Source of the DNA: an uncultured Gemmatimonadota bacterium | Lineage (GTDB): Bacteria; Gemmatimonadota; Gemmatimonadetes; Gemmatimonadales; Gemmatimonadaceae | DNA: 64,000 nucleotides | Direction: 5' to 3' | NCBI GenBank assembly: GCA_902826615.1 | Contig: CADEFN010000005.1 | Span: forward strand, 124,001-188,000 | Shown: piece by piece, positions 9,214 to 19,804 of the stretch | Position numbering within the stretch: position 1 is the stretch's first letter | How the letters are laid out: each line of letters begins with the position of its first letter | Made by a program: the position numbers and the translations under genes | Notes under the pieces: model-generated | The model's input: the letters and a program-made list of their open reading frames with translations, nothing else | What the model was told of the DNA's origin: nothing | Databases searched by the model: none

Positions 9214-10887
9214 CTACTTTTGCCCCACGTTGTCCCGTTCGATGCGCTCAGCCGCCGGGATTCGCCAGGTACGGATGCCCAGCCACCATCCTTCGGCGCG
9301 AAGGTCATCGAACTTGATGCGTTTGTGCGCGAGCCCGATGGTGCGCGGTTCCCAGATAAAAACCGCCGGAGCGTCTTGCACGATCGTTTCGTAAATCTCG
9401 CGATAGATGGGTCTGGCGCGGTCGACGCTCGTCTCCACACTGGCCGCCCGGACGAGAGAGTCGACTTTCGGATTGGTGTACCAGCCGTAGTTGGTAGAGC
9501 GCTCCAGGTCGTCACCCGCCCACACCTGGCTGATTCCTGCCGGGCTCAAGTCGGTCACCTGCACGTGAATGTAGGCGTCGAATTTCCCCGCCGAGATTTT
9601 CGGGAGCAGCGCTGCCACCTCCAGCGACTCGATGGTCAACTCGGCGCCGACCTGCTTGAGCTGTTCCTGGATGACCACCGCCATCTGACGCCGCGTGGCG
9701 CTGGTAGTGGGGACCAGCAGCCCGAACCGCAGCGGGATGCCGCCCTTTTCCCGCACACCGTCGCCATTGGCATCCCGCCAGCCTAACGAATCGAGCCGTG
9801 CGTTGGCGGCCGACACACTGAAGGGGATCTGCGCAATGGTGGTGTCGGCCGACCAGTGCGCACGCTGGAAGGGTCCATACGACAGCCGATAGAGGGTGTC
9901 GAGTGCGTTCCGCGCCACCGCTTCGCGATCCACCGCCATGGCAAGGGCGCGGCGCAGCTCGCGGTCTCCAAAAATGGGATGCGGCTGCGTGCGATTGGCA
10001 CTGGATCGCGTGTTGAACAGCATGTATCCGTGGTTCAGCGCGGCATACTCAGACGAACGCGCTGGTCCATCGGGCTTTATCATGGCAATGCCTTCGGGTC
10101 GCAGGGCCTCGAGGAAGTCACTCTCGCCCGTGACCACGGCGCGAGCCGCCGCATTGAGGTCGGGGCTGTACTGCCAAATCAGCCGATTGATGTACGGTTT
10201 CTCGCGCAGACGCGTACTGTCAGCTTCGAGGAAAATCGACGAGCCACGCTCCCAACGCAGGAAGCGGAAAGGGCCACTCCCGACGGGCGCAGAAGCAAAT
10301 GGTGATTCCGCCAGCTTGGCGCGCTCGATCCCCTCCACCAGGTGCTTGGGGACAACCGTCAGATTGGTCGTCAGCTGGAAGAACCGCTCGGGATTGCGAT
10401 CGGCGAAGTGAAACCGCGCCCGCGCCGAGTCGAGCACGACAACCGAGTCGATCTTCGGGAATGAGCTGATGTGGGGGGACGCGACCACCGGATCGGCGTA
10501 CAACTCATAGCTGAACTTGAGGTCCGCGGCAGTGACCGGCCGGCCATCGTGGAAGCGTGCGTTCCCGCGAACCGTGAAGGTGATCGCGCTGCTGTCAGGG
10601 GACCACTCCCAGCGCTCCGCGACGATCGGTACGAAGTCCTTGTCTCCGAGCGTGTTACGGGAAGGTCCAAGCTCGGCCAGCTGCTCGAACACCATGTCAA
10701 CGACTTGTTTGGCGGTGCTCGTTATGATCACGGGGGGCATGAAGTGCTCGGGCTCGCCCACCCCGGACACCACGACGGTTCCACCGCGTTCTCCATCGCT
10801 GCTGACTGTGCCCTCCTTGCCACCGCAGGCTGCGCCCAGTGTGAGCGCGGAGAGGGCAAGCAGGAATCGGGTCCGATAGGTGATCAT
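9214..10887 (-). CDS. Peptide-type ABC binding lipoprotein (SBP_bac_5)
   Basis: A 557-residue solute-binding protein of the DppA/OppA/NikA family. The signal peptide MITYRTRFLLALSALTLGAAC carries a lipobox. Family segments are FTVRGNARFHDGRPVTAADLKFSYELY, GSGPFRFLRWERGSSI and the C-terminal IYREIYETIVQDAPAVFIWEP. It would bind oligopeptides or similar solutes at the outer face of the inner membrane. The frame remains open 110 codons upstream, but the ATG at 10887 gives the lipoprotein signal. No permease or ATPase genes are adjacent, so it relies on a transporter encoded elsewhere. It is divergent from the large regulator at 11076. Confidence 0.88.
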   Translation of the reverse strand: MITYRTRFLLALSALTLGAACGGKEGTVSSDGERGGTVVVSGVGEPEHFMPPVIITSTAKQVVDMVFEQLAELGPSRNTLGDKDFVPIVAERWEWSPDSSAITFTVRGNARFHDGRPVTAADLKFSYELYADPVVASPHISSFPKIDSVVVLDSARARFHFADRNPERFFQLTTNLTVVPKHLVEGIERAKLAESPFASAPVGSGPFRFLRWERGSSIFLEADSTRLREKPYINRLIWQYSPDLNAAARAVVTGESDFLEALRPEGIAMIKPDGPARSSEYAALNHGYMLFNTRSSANRTQPHPIFGDRELRRALAMAVDREAVARNALDTLYRLSYGPFQRAHWSADTTIAQIPFSVSAANARLDSLGWRDANGDGVREKGGIPLRFGLLVPTTSATRRQMAVVIQEQLKQVGAELTIESLEVAALLPKISAGKFDAYIHVQVTDLSPAGISQVWAGDDLERSTNYGWYTNPKVDSLVRAASVETSVDRARPIYREIYETIVQDAPAVFIWEPRTIGLAHKRIKFDDLRAEGWWLGIRTWRIPAAERIERDNVGQK

Positions 10888-11075
10888 GTGTACGCGCAAA
10901 GAGGGCGAGGTGGGCAGCAAGAACAGTATAAGAGGCAACCCGCATATGACGCCTTTGCCCCCCGTGAGGACACGCGTGTCCTTGGGCCCCCGGTACGCGT
11001 CAGAGGTATGGAAGATCCCGCGCCGCCTGCCTCTGCGTTCGGTGCGGACCTCTCGCATTCCTTCGACAGCTGTCC

Positions 11076-14000
11076 GTGCCCGCCGGAATACCGATTCTAA
11101 CCTCCCAGGCTCCTGAACCAGGCGATCGCTACGCGACCGCTCTGGAATCGCGGGCGTTCCGGGAGTTGTGCGAGGAGGGGCAGCGTCTCGAACGGGACGG
11201 GCGCTACAGCGAGGCACGGGCTGAGTATGAGAGCGCGCTCAGGTGTCTTGACCCGGGTGAAGGGGGAGCAAGTCCGTCGACGATCCTGCGATGGATCGCT
11301 CGTTCCTGGCAGGCTGATGCCAGGTACGACGAAGCGCTGGCCGTACTGGAGGCGGCCTACGCGTCGGCCGAGGCCGATGGTGACGAGAAGGCCGTCGGGC
11401 ACGCGCAAAACCTGCATGCGATCATTTGGTGGCGGCAGGGCGGACTGGACGAGGCCCGCGAGCTGTATCTGGCCGCCCGCGAACGGGCTCAGCGGCATAA
11501 CGACGCCCTCCTGTCGGCGATGACGGCGCAGAACCTGGGCGTGATCGCCTCGATTCGGGGGGAGCCGGACGAGGCGCTCGCCTACTATGACAGCGCACTG
11601 CGCGAGTACCGGCAGCTGGCGATGTACCGGGACGAGTGCATCGCGCTCAACAATCGTGGATTGCTGCAGACCCGTCTTGGCCGATGGGTGGAGGCGCAGG
11701 CCTCATACGAAGCGGCCCTGGCACTGGCGCAGCGTCACGGCTACGAGGACATCCGGACGCAGCTCGAGGTGAACCTCGCGTCGTTGACGGTCGAGCGGGG
11801 AGATTACGACAAGGCACAACGTGAGGTGATGCAGGCGCTCGCGCGTGCACGCGCACGCGACGACCACTCCGCGATTTCCGAGGCCCTCAAGCTGGCAGGA
11901 ATCATCGCGCGCGTCGCGCGGAATTTTGATGCGGCCGAGGTACACTTTCGCGATGCCGCCCGGATTGCGGAGTCGCGTCAGAATGTGCTGCTCCTGGCCG
12001 AGTTGCACAGAGAGACGGCGCTGCTGTATCGCGCGGCCGGGCGCAATCGCGAGTTGCTTCGCAGCCTCAACCAGGCGCACAAACTCTTCGGTCAGCTCAA
12101 GGCGCGTCACGACCTCGCCGATATCGAACGCCGCACACGCGAGCTCGAGGGGGACTTCATCGATGTAGCCCGGCGCTGGGGTGAGTCGACGGAGAGCAAG
12201 GACCGCTATACGCAGGGTCACTGCGAGCGAGTCGCCGATGTGGCCTGTGCGGTCGCGCGCCGGATGGGGTTTGACGAGACGTCGATGTTCTGGTTCCGCA
12301 TCGGCACGTTGCTGCACGACGTCGGCAAACTCGTGATTCCTGAAGACGTCCTCAACAAACCCGGGCGCCTGACCGCCGACGAGTGGGAGACGGTCAAGCA
12401 GCACCCGGTCGCCGGAGTGCAGCTGCTGTCGGACATCGAATTTCCCTGGGACATCATCCCGATCGTGCGATCGCATCACGAGTACTGGGACGGGTCGGGG
12501 TATCCGGATGGTCTGCAGGGCGATGAAATCCCGATGGTGGCGCGCATCGTGTGTCTGGCCGATGTCTACGACGCGCTGACGTCGGAGCGCAGCTACAAGA
12601 AGGCTTTGCCGCACGCGCAGGCCATCGAGCTGATGCAGAAGGACATCGGTCGCCAGTTCGACCCCGATCTCTTCCGGGTTTTCGAGGAGGTCATGCGGAC
12701 ACAGGACGGCACCGAGCTGCCGGTGCCGGGCCCGGCAACTCCCGCACAGCCTAATGCCGGAGTGCGCGACGAGCTGACCGGCATGTTCCTGCGTCGCCCC
12801 TTTGTCGAGGCGGCGTCGGCCAGCCTGGGTGAGGTGACCGCGCGTGAAGTGCCGCTGACCCTCGCGGTCATCGATGTCGACTCCTTCAAGTCGGTCAACG
12901 ACACCTTCGGACACTTGCAGGGCGACGATGTGCTCCGCGCGGTGGCTGAGGTGTTGCAGGCTGGCATTCGCGAGTTTGACCTTGGCGGTCGGTATGCCGG
13001 CGACGAGTTTGTCCTGCTCCTCCGGGCCGACATGCGCGAGGCGGTGCAGGTGGCCGAACGGTTGCGCGAAACGGTGGCCCGGACGCGAGTCCCGGTGCGT
13101 GGGTCGGAGGAGTCGGCGGTCACGGTGTCGTTGTCGATCGGCCTCAGCACCTCGCCCGACCATGGCACCACATTCGAATCACTCTTCGCGGCGGCCGACC
13201 GGGCGCTGTACGATGCCAAACGCCGGGGCCGGAACATGGTGGCCTGCGCGGGCGGCGAGAGTGGCGGCAAGCCGCGGCTCGACATGGAGCGTTTTGTCGG
13301 GCGTACCGATGAAGTCACTCGCCTGGTCAGCCACTTCGAGGCCGCGGTCATGGGTGACCCGCGCATCCTCGCGCTGGTTGGTGAAGCCGGGGTCGGCAAG
13401 ACGACCCTCGTCAGGCGCATCGCGTCCGACGTGCGGCTTCGCACCGGCATCATGGTGTTTGGCCGGTCGCAGGAGCCCGATGTCCGTCCTCCCTATGGCC
13501 CCTGGGCCGACGTGGTCGCCGGCCTGCACGGGCTCGGCATCATGCCGCAGAAGCGCTGGCCGGAGCTGGAGCGGCTGGTGCCCCGTCTGCGGGTGGACGC
13601 AGACCCGGCGCCACACGTGCCGGCCAGCAAGTACGCACTGCTCGATGAACTGGTCGACTACCTGCGGACAGCCGCCTCGCAACGCCCGCTGGTGCTGGTC
13701 CTCGATGACATGCAGTGGGGCGACACCGCCTCGTGGGATGCGGTGGAGCACGTGGTGGGCCAGCTGGAGCGAGAGCGCATTCTCGTCTGCCTGACGATTC
13801 GTCGCGAAGATGCCGACCGCATCGAAGCGAGCCGCCAGCGGCTGAGCCGCAGTGAGCGATACCACGAACTGCACGTCGGACGCCTCCTGCCCAGCGAAGT
13901 CCGCACCTGGGTCACTGGCGCGCTGCAACAGTCGGCCGTGGACGACGATCTGCCGGATGCGCTCTATCGCTTCACCGAGGGCAATCCGCTGTTCGTCAAG

Positions 14001-15836
14001 CAGGTCATGCAGTCGCTCTTTGACGACGGCCTCCTCTGGCACAACGGAGCGCACTGGGAATGGAAGGACATCGACCGCCTGACGCTGCCGACAGCCGTCG
14101 ACGATCTCATCGGGCGCCGTCTGGCGCGGCTCTCGCCCGCGTCCTCCCGGATTCTCGCCGTTGCCGCGGTGCTCGGCCGCAACTTTGACGCCGACGATGT
14201 GCTGGTGGCATCGCAGGTCGCGGAGGACGACCTCATCGACGCGCTGGATGAAGCGATCGCCGCTGGTGTCGTCGAAACGGTGAGTGTCGCCGACCCGAAC
14301 CAGTATCTCTTCGTCCATGGATTGCTGGCCGACGCACTCAAGCGGTCGGTCAATCCGCGGCGACTGCAGCAGATGCAGCGCCGTGTGGCCGAGACACTGG
14401 TCCAGCGCCGACCGCACGCCCTGTCCGAAATCGCCACCCTCTTCGATCATGCTGGCGACGCCACCTCGGCCTATCGTTATGCACTGGAGGCGGGGGAGCG
14501 CGCGTCGGCCGTGTACGCACTCGACGATGCGGCGCGCGCCTTTCGCATTGCCGTCCGGCGCGGCAGTAGCGACTCGGAGCGGCTCGACGCCAAACGCCGC
14601 CTGCTCCGCGTCGCCCAGCTGGCAGGGCACTACGCCGAGGCCGAGTTGCTGGCAGATGAATTGTCTGCGGACGCCGGCCGCGCTGGGGATGAGGAACTGC
14701 GTATCGCTTCGCAGCGCGCACGACTCGAAGTGCGCGCGCTGCGCGGTGAACCGGCATCCGCCACGTTGGAAGGACTCGAAGAACTTCTTCCCCAGGCTGT
14801 TGCGGCAAAGTCGCCTCGTGAGCATGTCCTCCTGCTCACGCTGATCTCGGACCTGCATGCCCGCCAGGGTGCGTGGATCGACGCGCAACGCCTTGTGCGT
14901 GAGGCACGCGATGCCGCGCTGCAACTCGATGACGTCGAACTGCGCGCCGACACCACCATTCGTCTGGGGACTGCGCTGCTCGACACGGTGCCGCGTGATG
15001 CGCTCAGCCACTTCCGTGAGGCCATCGCGCTCTACGACTCCGTGGGCAATCGCTATGGCCAAACGCGCTGTCTGGTGAACAGCGGCATCGCGTATCAGCG
15101 ACTCGGTCAGGCCGCCGACGCCGAGTTGTCGTACCGCGAAGCGCTGGCCATGGCCGATGCGGCGAATGTGCTGGACCTCACGGGCCTTGCCGCCCTCAAC
15201 CTTGGTGTGTTGCTCACCCGGGCAGGGCGGTACGACGCCGCCGACGATCAGTATCAGCGCGCGATGAAGGTATTCAAGAAGGTGAAGAACGAACCTCGTC
15301 GCGTGGCCACGTTGTACAATCTGGCGCACCTGGCCTATGAGCAGGGTGATGCCGCCAAGGCGCACAACCTCGCTCAGGCAGCGGCAGACCTCGCCGAGGA
15401 ACTGGGGATGCAGCATCTGCACTTTGGTGCATTGGCGCGTGTCGGGCTCGCCGCCCTCGCTCTGGGTTCGCGCGACCGTGTGGAGCAGGTGGCTGCAACG
15501 CTGCAGCGCGATGCCATGACCCACGCGTGGTATGTCGGGCGCGAGTGCGTCGAGGCCTTCATGTCCCGGTATGCGCTGCAACGCGGCGACCTTGCGGCCG
15601 CCCGACAATCATTCATCAGAGCGGCCGAGGCGCTGCATGGCGACCCGTATGACCTGGGCTGGCTGGTGGCCGAGTGTGCGGCGCTCTTCCGGTCGGTCAA
15701 GGACCATACGCTGCAGGAAATCGCGCAGCGCGCGTTACGCGAATCGGAGCGGCGGGGGTACTCGCAGCTGGCGCGTCGGCTCGCCCTTGTTGTGGTGCCC
15801 CCGGTTCGCATGACCAGCGTTCCGCCGACGCTCTAG
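11076..15836 (+). CDS. TPR/HD-GYP/GGDEF/ATPase mosaic regulator
   Basis: A 1586-residue cytoplasmic protein. Domains in order: N-terminal TPR repeats (about 25-340); an HD-GYP phosphodiesterase domain (about 370-545) with LLHDVGK at 411-417 and GSGYPDGLQGDEIP near 474; a GGDEF domain (about 565-725) whose signature reads RYAGDEF near 638; a STAND/MalT-like ATPase (about 735-1060) with Walker A GEAGVGKTT near 768 and Walker B LVLVLDDMQWGD near 873; and a long C-terminal TPR region. No DNA-binding domain or membrane segment is visible. It could both make and break cyclic di-GMP, gated by protein binding and ATP (inference). The GTG start at 11076 is uncertain; no clear ribosome-binding site was seen. 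Transcribed divergently from the binding-protein gene. Confidence 0.9.
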   Translation: MPAGIPILTSQAPEPGDRYATALESRAFRELCEEGQRLERDGRYSEARAEYESALRCLDPGEGGASPSTILRWIARSWQADARYDEALAVLEAAYASAEADGDEKAVGHAQNLHAIIWWRQGGLDEARELYLAARERAQRHNDALLSAMTAQNLGVIASIRGEPDEALAYYDSALREYRQLAMYRDECIALNNRGLLQTRLGRWVEAQASYEAALALAQRHGYEDIRTQLEVNLASLTVERGDYDKAQREVMQALARARARDDHSAISEALKLAGIIARVARNFDAAEVHFRDAARIAESRQNVLLLAELHRETALLYRAAGRNRELLRSLNQAHKLFGQLKARHDLADIERRTRELEGDFIDVARRWGESTESKDRYTQGHCERVADVACAVARRMGFDETSMFWFRIGTLLHDVGKLVIPEDVLNKPGRLTADEWETVKQHPVAGVQLLSDIEFPWDIIPIVRSHHEYWDGSGYPDGLQGDEIPMVARIVCLADVYDALTSERSYKKALPHAQAIELMQKDIGRQFDPDLFRVFEEVMRTQDGTELPVPGPATPAQPNAGVRDELTGMFLRRPFVEAASASLGEVTAREVPLTLAVIDVDSFKSVNDTFGHLQGDDVLRAVAEVLQAGIREFDLGGRYAGDEFVLLLRADMREAVQVAERLRETVARTRVPVRGSEESAVTVSLSIGLSTSPDHGTTFESLFAAADRALYDAKRRGRNMVACAGGESGGKPRLDMERFVGRTDEVTRLVSHFEAAVMGDPRILALVGEAGVGKTTLVRRIASDVRLRTGIMVFGRSQEPDVRPPYGPWADVVAGLHGLGIMPQKRWPELERLVPRLRVDADPAPHVPASKYALLDELVDYLRTAASQRPLVLVLDDMQWGDTASWDAVEHVVGQLERERILVCLTIRREDADRIEASRQRLSRSERYHELHVGRLLPSEVRTWVTGALQQSAVDDDLPDALYRFTEGNPLFVKQVMQSLFDDGLLWHNGAHWEWKDIDRLTLPTAVDDLIGRRLARLSPASSRILAVAAVLGRNFDADDVLVASQVAEDDLIDALDEAIAAGVVETVSVADPNQYLFVHGLLADALKRSVNPRRLQQMQRRVAETLVQRRPHALSEIATLFDHAGDATSAYRYALEAGERASAVYALDDAARAFRIAVRRGSSDSERLDAKRRLLRVAQLAGHYAEAELLADELSADAGRAGDEELRIASQRARLEVRALRGEPASATLEGLEELLPQAVAAKSPREHVLLLTLISDLHARQGAWIDAQRLVREARDAALQLDDVELRADTTIRLGTALLDTVPRDALSHFREAIALYDSVGNRYGQTRCLVNSGIAYQRLGQAADAELSYREALAMADAANVLDLTGLAALNLGVLLTRAGRYDAADDQYQRAMKVFKKVKNEPRRVATLYNLAHLAYEQGDAAKAHNLAQAAADLAEELGMQHLHFGALARVGLAALALGSRDRVEQVAATLQRDAMTHAWYVGRECVEAFMSRYALQRGDLAAARQSFIRAAEALHGDPYDLGWLVAECAALFRSVKDHTLQEIAQRALRESERRGYSQLARRLALVVVPPVRMTSVPPTL

Positions 15837-15857
15837 GCTCGTACCGCGGGCGCGAAC

Positions 15858-18599
15858 CTAACGCGCCGAAAGCTGCCGCAGGACGTACGGCAGGATCCCG
15901 CCGTTGCGGTAGTAGTTGAGTTCCTCGGGGGTGTCGATGCGCGAGAGTGTGGCAAAACGTTTCTCGCTCCCGTCCGCCGCACGCGCCATCACCATCAGCC
16001 GGGCACGCGGGGACATGCCTTCGGCGAGGCCTTCGACGGAATATGACTCGAACCCGGTCAGCCCTAACGACTGGCGGGTGGCGCCATCCGCGAACTCGAG
16101 GGGGAGCACGCCCATGCCGACCAGGTTGGAGCGATGGATCCGCTCGAACGATTCGGCGATCACCGCGCGCACACCCAGCAGCATGGTGCCTTTTGCCGCC
16201 CAGTCCCGCGACGACCCGGTGCCGTATTCCTTGCCGGCGATGATCACCAGTGGGGTCCCAGCCGACTTGTACGTCTCACTGGCGGCAAAAAATGAGGTCG
16301 GTTCCGCGCCGTCGGCGGTGCGGGTCCACCAGCCTTCCATGCCTGGCGTGAGTTCGTTCTTGAGGCGGATGTTGGCAAAGGTGCCACGCATCATCACCTC
16401 GTGATTCCCCCGCCGTGCGCCGTAGGAGTTGAAGTCCTTCTTCGGCACACCTAACGAGAGGAGCCACTGGCCCGCGGGCGACTTTTCGGCAATCGACCCG
16501 GCCGGCGAGATGTGGTCGGTGGTAATGGAATCGGCAAACATGCCCAGCACCCGGGCATTGGCGATCGGCTGGATGCCCGGCGGTGTCATGGTCATCCCCT
16601 CGAAGTACGGGGGATGTTTTACATAGGTGGACTTGGTGTCCCACGAATACCGGTCCCCGGTGGGGATGCTGATCCCTTGCCAGTCCTTGTCGCCGGCGAA
16701 GACGTCGCCGTATTCGCGCTGGAACTGCTCGCGCTTGACCGAACCCAGCACCACATCCTCCACTTCCTGCGAGGTGGGCCAGATCTCGCGCAGAAAGACG
16801 GGGCCAGCGGGGCCCACGCCAATCGGCTCACGATCGAAGTCGATGTCCATGCGGCCGGCCAGTGCGTACGCCACCACGAGGGGGGGCGAGGCCAGGTAGT
16901 TGAAGCGGGTCTGCGGGTTCACCCGTCCTTCGAAGTTGCGATTGCCGGACAAGACAGCGGCTACCGTCAGTTTGCCATCGTCAATGGCCTTGCTCACGGG
17001 CTCGGGAAGGGGGCCCGAGTTGCCGATGCAGGTGGTGCAGCCATACCCGACGATCTGGAAGCCTAACGCGTCGAGGGCGGGTTGCACGCCGGCCTTGTTG
17101 AAGTATTCGCGCACCACCTTGGAACCGGGGGCCAGCGAGGTTTTTACCCAGGGCTTGCTGGTCAGACCCTTGGCCACGGCCTTCTGCGCGAGCAGCCCCG
17201 CCGCCAGCATCACACTGGGGTTGGAGGTGTTCGTGCAGCTGGTGATGGCGGCGATGACCACGTGACCATCGGTGAGGTTGAACTTCTGCCCTCGCCACTC
17301 GCACGGCACACTCGCCGCCTGGAATCCGCCTTCACCCTCCAGGGTCGCGATCGCTGTCTGGTCCTTTTTGGCGCTGGCCGCCACCTGCTCCCGATGCGCC
17401 GCGAGCGACGCGCCGTAGTTGGCCTTCACGTCGGTGAGGGCAATGCGATCCTGTGGACGCTTGGGCCCGGCCAGTGAGGGCACCACCGTCGACAGATCGA
17501 GCTCGAGCGTGTCGGTGAACACCGGATCGGGCGTTCCATTTTCGCGAAAGAGACCCTGCGCCTTGCAGTAGGCCTCCACCAGGGCCACATGTTCTTCGCT
17601 GCGGCCACTCAGCAGCAGGTACTTGAGTGTTTCGGCGTCCACGGGGAAGAACCCCATCGTCGCGCCATATTCTGGAGCCATATTGGCAATCGTGGCGCGG
17701 TCCGCCAGCGACAACGTCGACAACCCGTCGCCGTAGTACTCGACGAACTTGCCCACCACCTTCTTCTTGCGCAGCATCTCGGTGCAGGTGAGCACCAGGT
17801 CAGTGGCCGTGGCGCCTAACGGGAGACGACCCTTCAGCTTGAAGCCGATCACCTCCGGCACCAGCATCGACACCGGCTGGCCCAGCATCGCCGCCTCGGC
17901 TTCAATGCCTCCCACGCCCCAGCCAAGCACACCCAGACCATTGATCATCGTGGTGTGTGAGTCCGTCCCGACGAGCGAGTCGCAGTAGGCGATGGTCTCG
18001 GCGCCCTCTTCACGGGTGAAGACCACACGGCCCAGGTACTCCAGGTTCACCTGGTGGCAAATGCCGGTGCCGGGTGGCACGACGCGGAAGTTGTCGAAGG
18101 CCGTCTGCCCCCAGCGGAGGAACTGATAACGCTCCAGGTTGCGCTCGTACTCCAGATTCACATTCAGGAGGAAGGCGGCGTCGGTGCCGTACTCATCCAC
18201 CTGTACCGAATGGTCGATCACCAGGTCGACGGGCTGCAGCGGGTTGATCTGCGACGGCTTGCCGCCCAGTGACGCGATGGCGTCACGCATCGCCGCCAGA
18301 TCGACGACGCATGGCACCCCGGTGAAGTCCTGCAGCAACACCCGGGCAGTCCGGAAGGCGATTTCCTTGTCCACCGGCTGCTTCACATCCCACTTGGCCA
18401 GCGTCTCCACGTCACCCTTCTTGACGAAGGCGCCGTCTTCTCCGCGCAGCAGGTTCTCCAGGAGCACCTTGAGGGAGAAGGGGAGCCGGTCGACGTTGCC
18501 GCCGGAGAGGCCGCGGAGGGCGTCGAGGCGGAAGATGGTGTACGCCTTGCCACCGACCGTGAGGGTGGAGCGGCTGCCGAAGGAGTTGGGGTGAGACAT
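15858..18599 (-). CDS. acnA: Aconitate hydratase A
   Basis: Interconverts citrate and isocitrate in the TCA cycle, using a 4Fe-4S cluster. At 913 residues it matches bacterial AcnA/IRP1 length. Seen: [24 protein letters not shown]-like substrate residues, [14 protein letters not shown] and [14 protein letters not shown] carrying the cluster cysteines, and [16 protein letters not shown] in the swivel domain. The ATG at 18599 was chosen as the family start, although the frame is open further upstream. The stop is a TAG inside a CGTTAGG heptamer, and the gene contains four more copies of that heptamer. Apparently monocistronic and convergent with the regulator gene. Confidence 0.97.
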   Translation of the reverse strand: MSHPNSFGSRSTLTVGGKAYTIFRLDALRGLSGGNVDRLPFSLKVLLENLLRGEDGAFVKKGDVETLAKWDVKQPVDKEIAFRTARVLLQDFTGVPCVVDLAAMRDAIASLGGKPSQINPLQPVDLVIDHSVQVDEYGTDAAFLLNVNLEYERNLERYQFLRWGQTAFDNFRVVPPGTGICHQVNLEYLGRVVFTREEGAETIAYCDSLVGTDSHTTMINGLGVLGWGVGGIEAEAAMLGQPVSMLVPEVIGFKLKGRLPLGATATDLVLTCTEMLRKKKVVGKFVEYYGDGLSTLSLADRATIANMAPEYGATMGFFPVDAETLKYLLLSGRSEEHVALVEAYCKAQGLFRENGTPDPVFTDTLELDLSTVVPSLAGPKRPQDRIALTDVKANYGASLAAHREQVAASAKKDQTAIATLEGEGGFQAASVPCEWRGQKFNLTDGHVVIAAITSCTNTSNPSVMLAAGLLAQKAVAKGLTSKPWVKTSLAPGSKVVREYFNKAGVQPALDALGFQIVGYGCTTCIGNSGPLPEPVSKAIDDGKLTVAAVLSGNRNFEGRVNPQTRFNYLASPPLVVAYALAGRMDIDFDREPIGVGPAGPVFLREIWPTSQEVEDVVLGSVKREQFQREYGDVFAGDKDWQGISIPTGDRYSWDTKSTYVKHPPYFEGMTMTPPGIQPIANARVLGMFADSITTDHISPAGSIAEKSPAGQWLLSLGVPKKDFNSYGARRGNHEVMMRGTFANIRLKNELTPGMEGWWTRTADGAEPTSFFAASETYKSAGTPLVIIAGKEYGTGSSRDWAAKGTMLLGVRAVIAESFERIHRSNLVGMGVLPLEFADGATRQSLGLTGFESYSVEGLAEGMSPRARLMVMARAADGSEKRFATLSRIDTPEELNYYRNGGILPYVLRQLSAR

Positions 18600-18799
18600 G
18601 TCGACGCGGTGGTGGTGAGATGGCAGACGGCAGACGCAAGCTGACGTCGCTGACAGCCTCCAAATGTAGTGCGGGCGGCTTTCGGCCTCACCTGGGAGTC
18701 TCGGCGCCGACCCGTGGGAGGGAGAGGCACCACTTGCGCCTCTCGTCCCGATCAGCCACCCTCGCCATACTCGCCCCATTGTCCTCACTCGCCTGACCC

Positions 18800-19804
18800 T
18801 TGCTCCCTTCCATCGCGCAGCGCCTCATGTCCCTCGATTCCACCACCGGCCGCGAGCCTGCCGTGGTGGACGAAGCCGACGCCATCCTCCGGGAGCGCGG
18901 CTGGCATACGACACGCATCCCCGTCACCCCCGACGGGCGGAGCTGTGTGCTGGCCACGGCCGGCGACGACTTCGATGTGACCCTCTCCACGCACCTGGAT
19001 ACGGTGCCCCCCTACATCCCGCCACGCCTCGAGGGCGACACCCTGTGGGGACGCGGTGCCTGCGATGCCAAGGGCATTGCCGCGTCGATGATGGTGGCGG
19101 GAGAGCGATTGCGCGACGCCGGCGTGCGGGTGGCGCTGCTTTTTGTGGTTGGCGAGGAGGCCACACACGATGGGGCTCACGCCGCCAACGCCTGGATTGC
19201 GCAACACATGCCCCGTCGCGCGCGGGTCATCGTCAACGGAGAGCCCACCGAGTCCACCCTCGCACTCGGCACCAAAGGGGCACAGCGCGTGGTCATCCGG
19301 ACACGTGGTAAGGCCGCACATTCCGCCTATCCGGCCATGGGCCACTCCGCCACGCGCGACCTGGTGCACCTGATGGCAGAGCTCGATGGCGTGGAGTGGC
19401 CGAGCGATGAGTTGCTGGGGAAGACGACGCTCAACATCGGCTTTCTCTCGGGAGGAGTGGCAGACAATGTCTTTGCGCCAAGTGCGGAGGCGCGGCTGAT
19501 GTTCCGGCTGGTGACGGCGCCTGAGGTAATCCGTGCACAGGTAGACGCCTGGGCGCGCGGTCGCGCGGAGGTGGAGTGGGGCATCGTGGTGCCTCCGGTG
19601 CGGCTTGGTGTGGTCGAGGGGTTTCCCACCAGTGTGGCGGCCTTTGCCACGGATATCCCGGCACTGACTAACTGGGGTACGCCGTACCTCTTCGGCCCGG
19701 GCTCCATCCACGTGGCGCATACGGATGAAGAGCATGTGAGTATTGCGGAGCTGGAGCGGGCGGCGTCTGCCTACGAGCGGCTTGGCCGCGCTCTTGCGCC
19801 ATGA
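18800..19804 (+). CDS. M20 family metallohydrolase (ArgE/DapE-like)
   Basis: A 334-residue zinc hydrolase of the ArgE/DapE/ACY1 group. Metal-ligand motifs are STHLDTVPP (His, Asp), GRGACDAKG (bridging Asp) and GEEATHDG (general-base Glu and ligand Glu), with a C-terminal HVAHTDEEHVS. Such enzymes remove acyl groups from amino acids; the substrate cannot be fixed from sequence. The start is either the TTG at 18800, which retains the first helix IAQRLMSLDSTTGRE, or the ATG at 18827. The former fits the family better. Its stop overlaps the next gene as ATGA, so the pair is co-translated. The gene contains no arginine-pathway neighbours. Confidence 0.85.
   Translation: MLPSIAQRLMSLDSTTGREPAVVDEADAILRERGWHTTRIPVTPDGRSCVLATAGDDFDVTLSTHLDTVPPYIPPRLEGDTLWGRGACDAKGIAASMMVAGERLRDAGVRVALLFVVGEEATHDGAHAANAWIAQHMPRRARVIVNGEPTESTLALGTKGAQRVVIRTRGKAAHSAYPAMGHSATRDLVHLMAELDGVEWPSDELLGKTTLNIGFLSGGVADNVFAPSAEARLMFRLVTAPEVIRAQVDAWARGRAEVEWGIVVPPVRLGVVEGFPTSVAAFATDIPALTNWGTPYLFGPGSIHVAHTDEEHVSIAELERAASAYERLGRALAP

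Noticed and set aside
13179-15608. An 809-residue open frame antisense to the large regulator, and a 486-residue one at 11703-13163
   Set aside because: Both mirror codon bias of the sense gene, which has clear HD-GYP, GGDEF and ATPase motifs.
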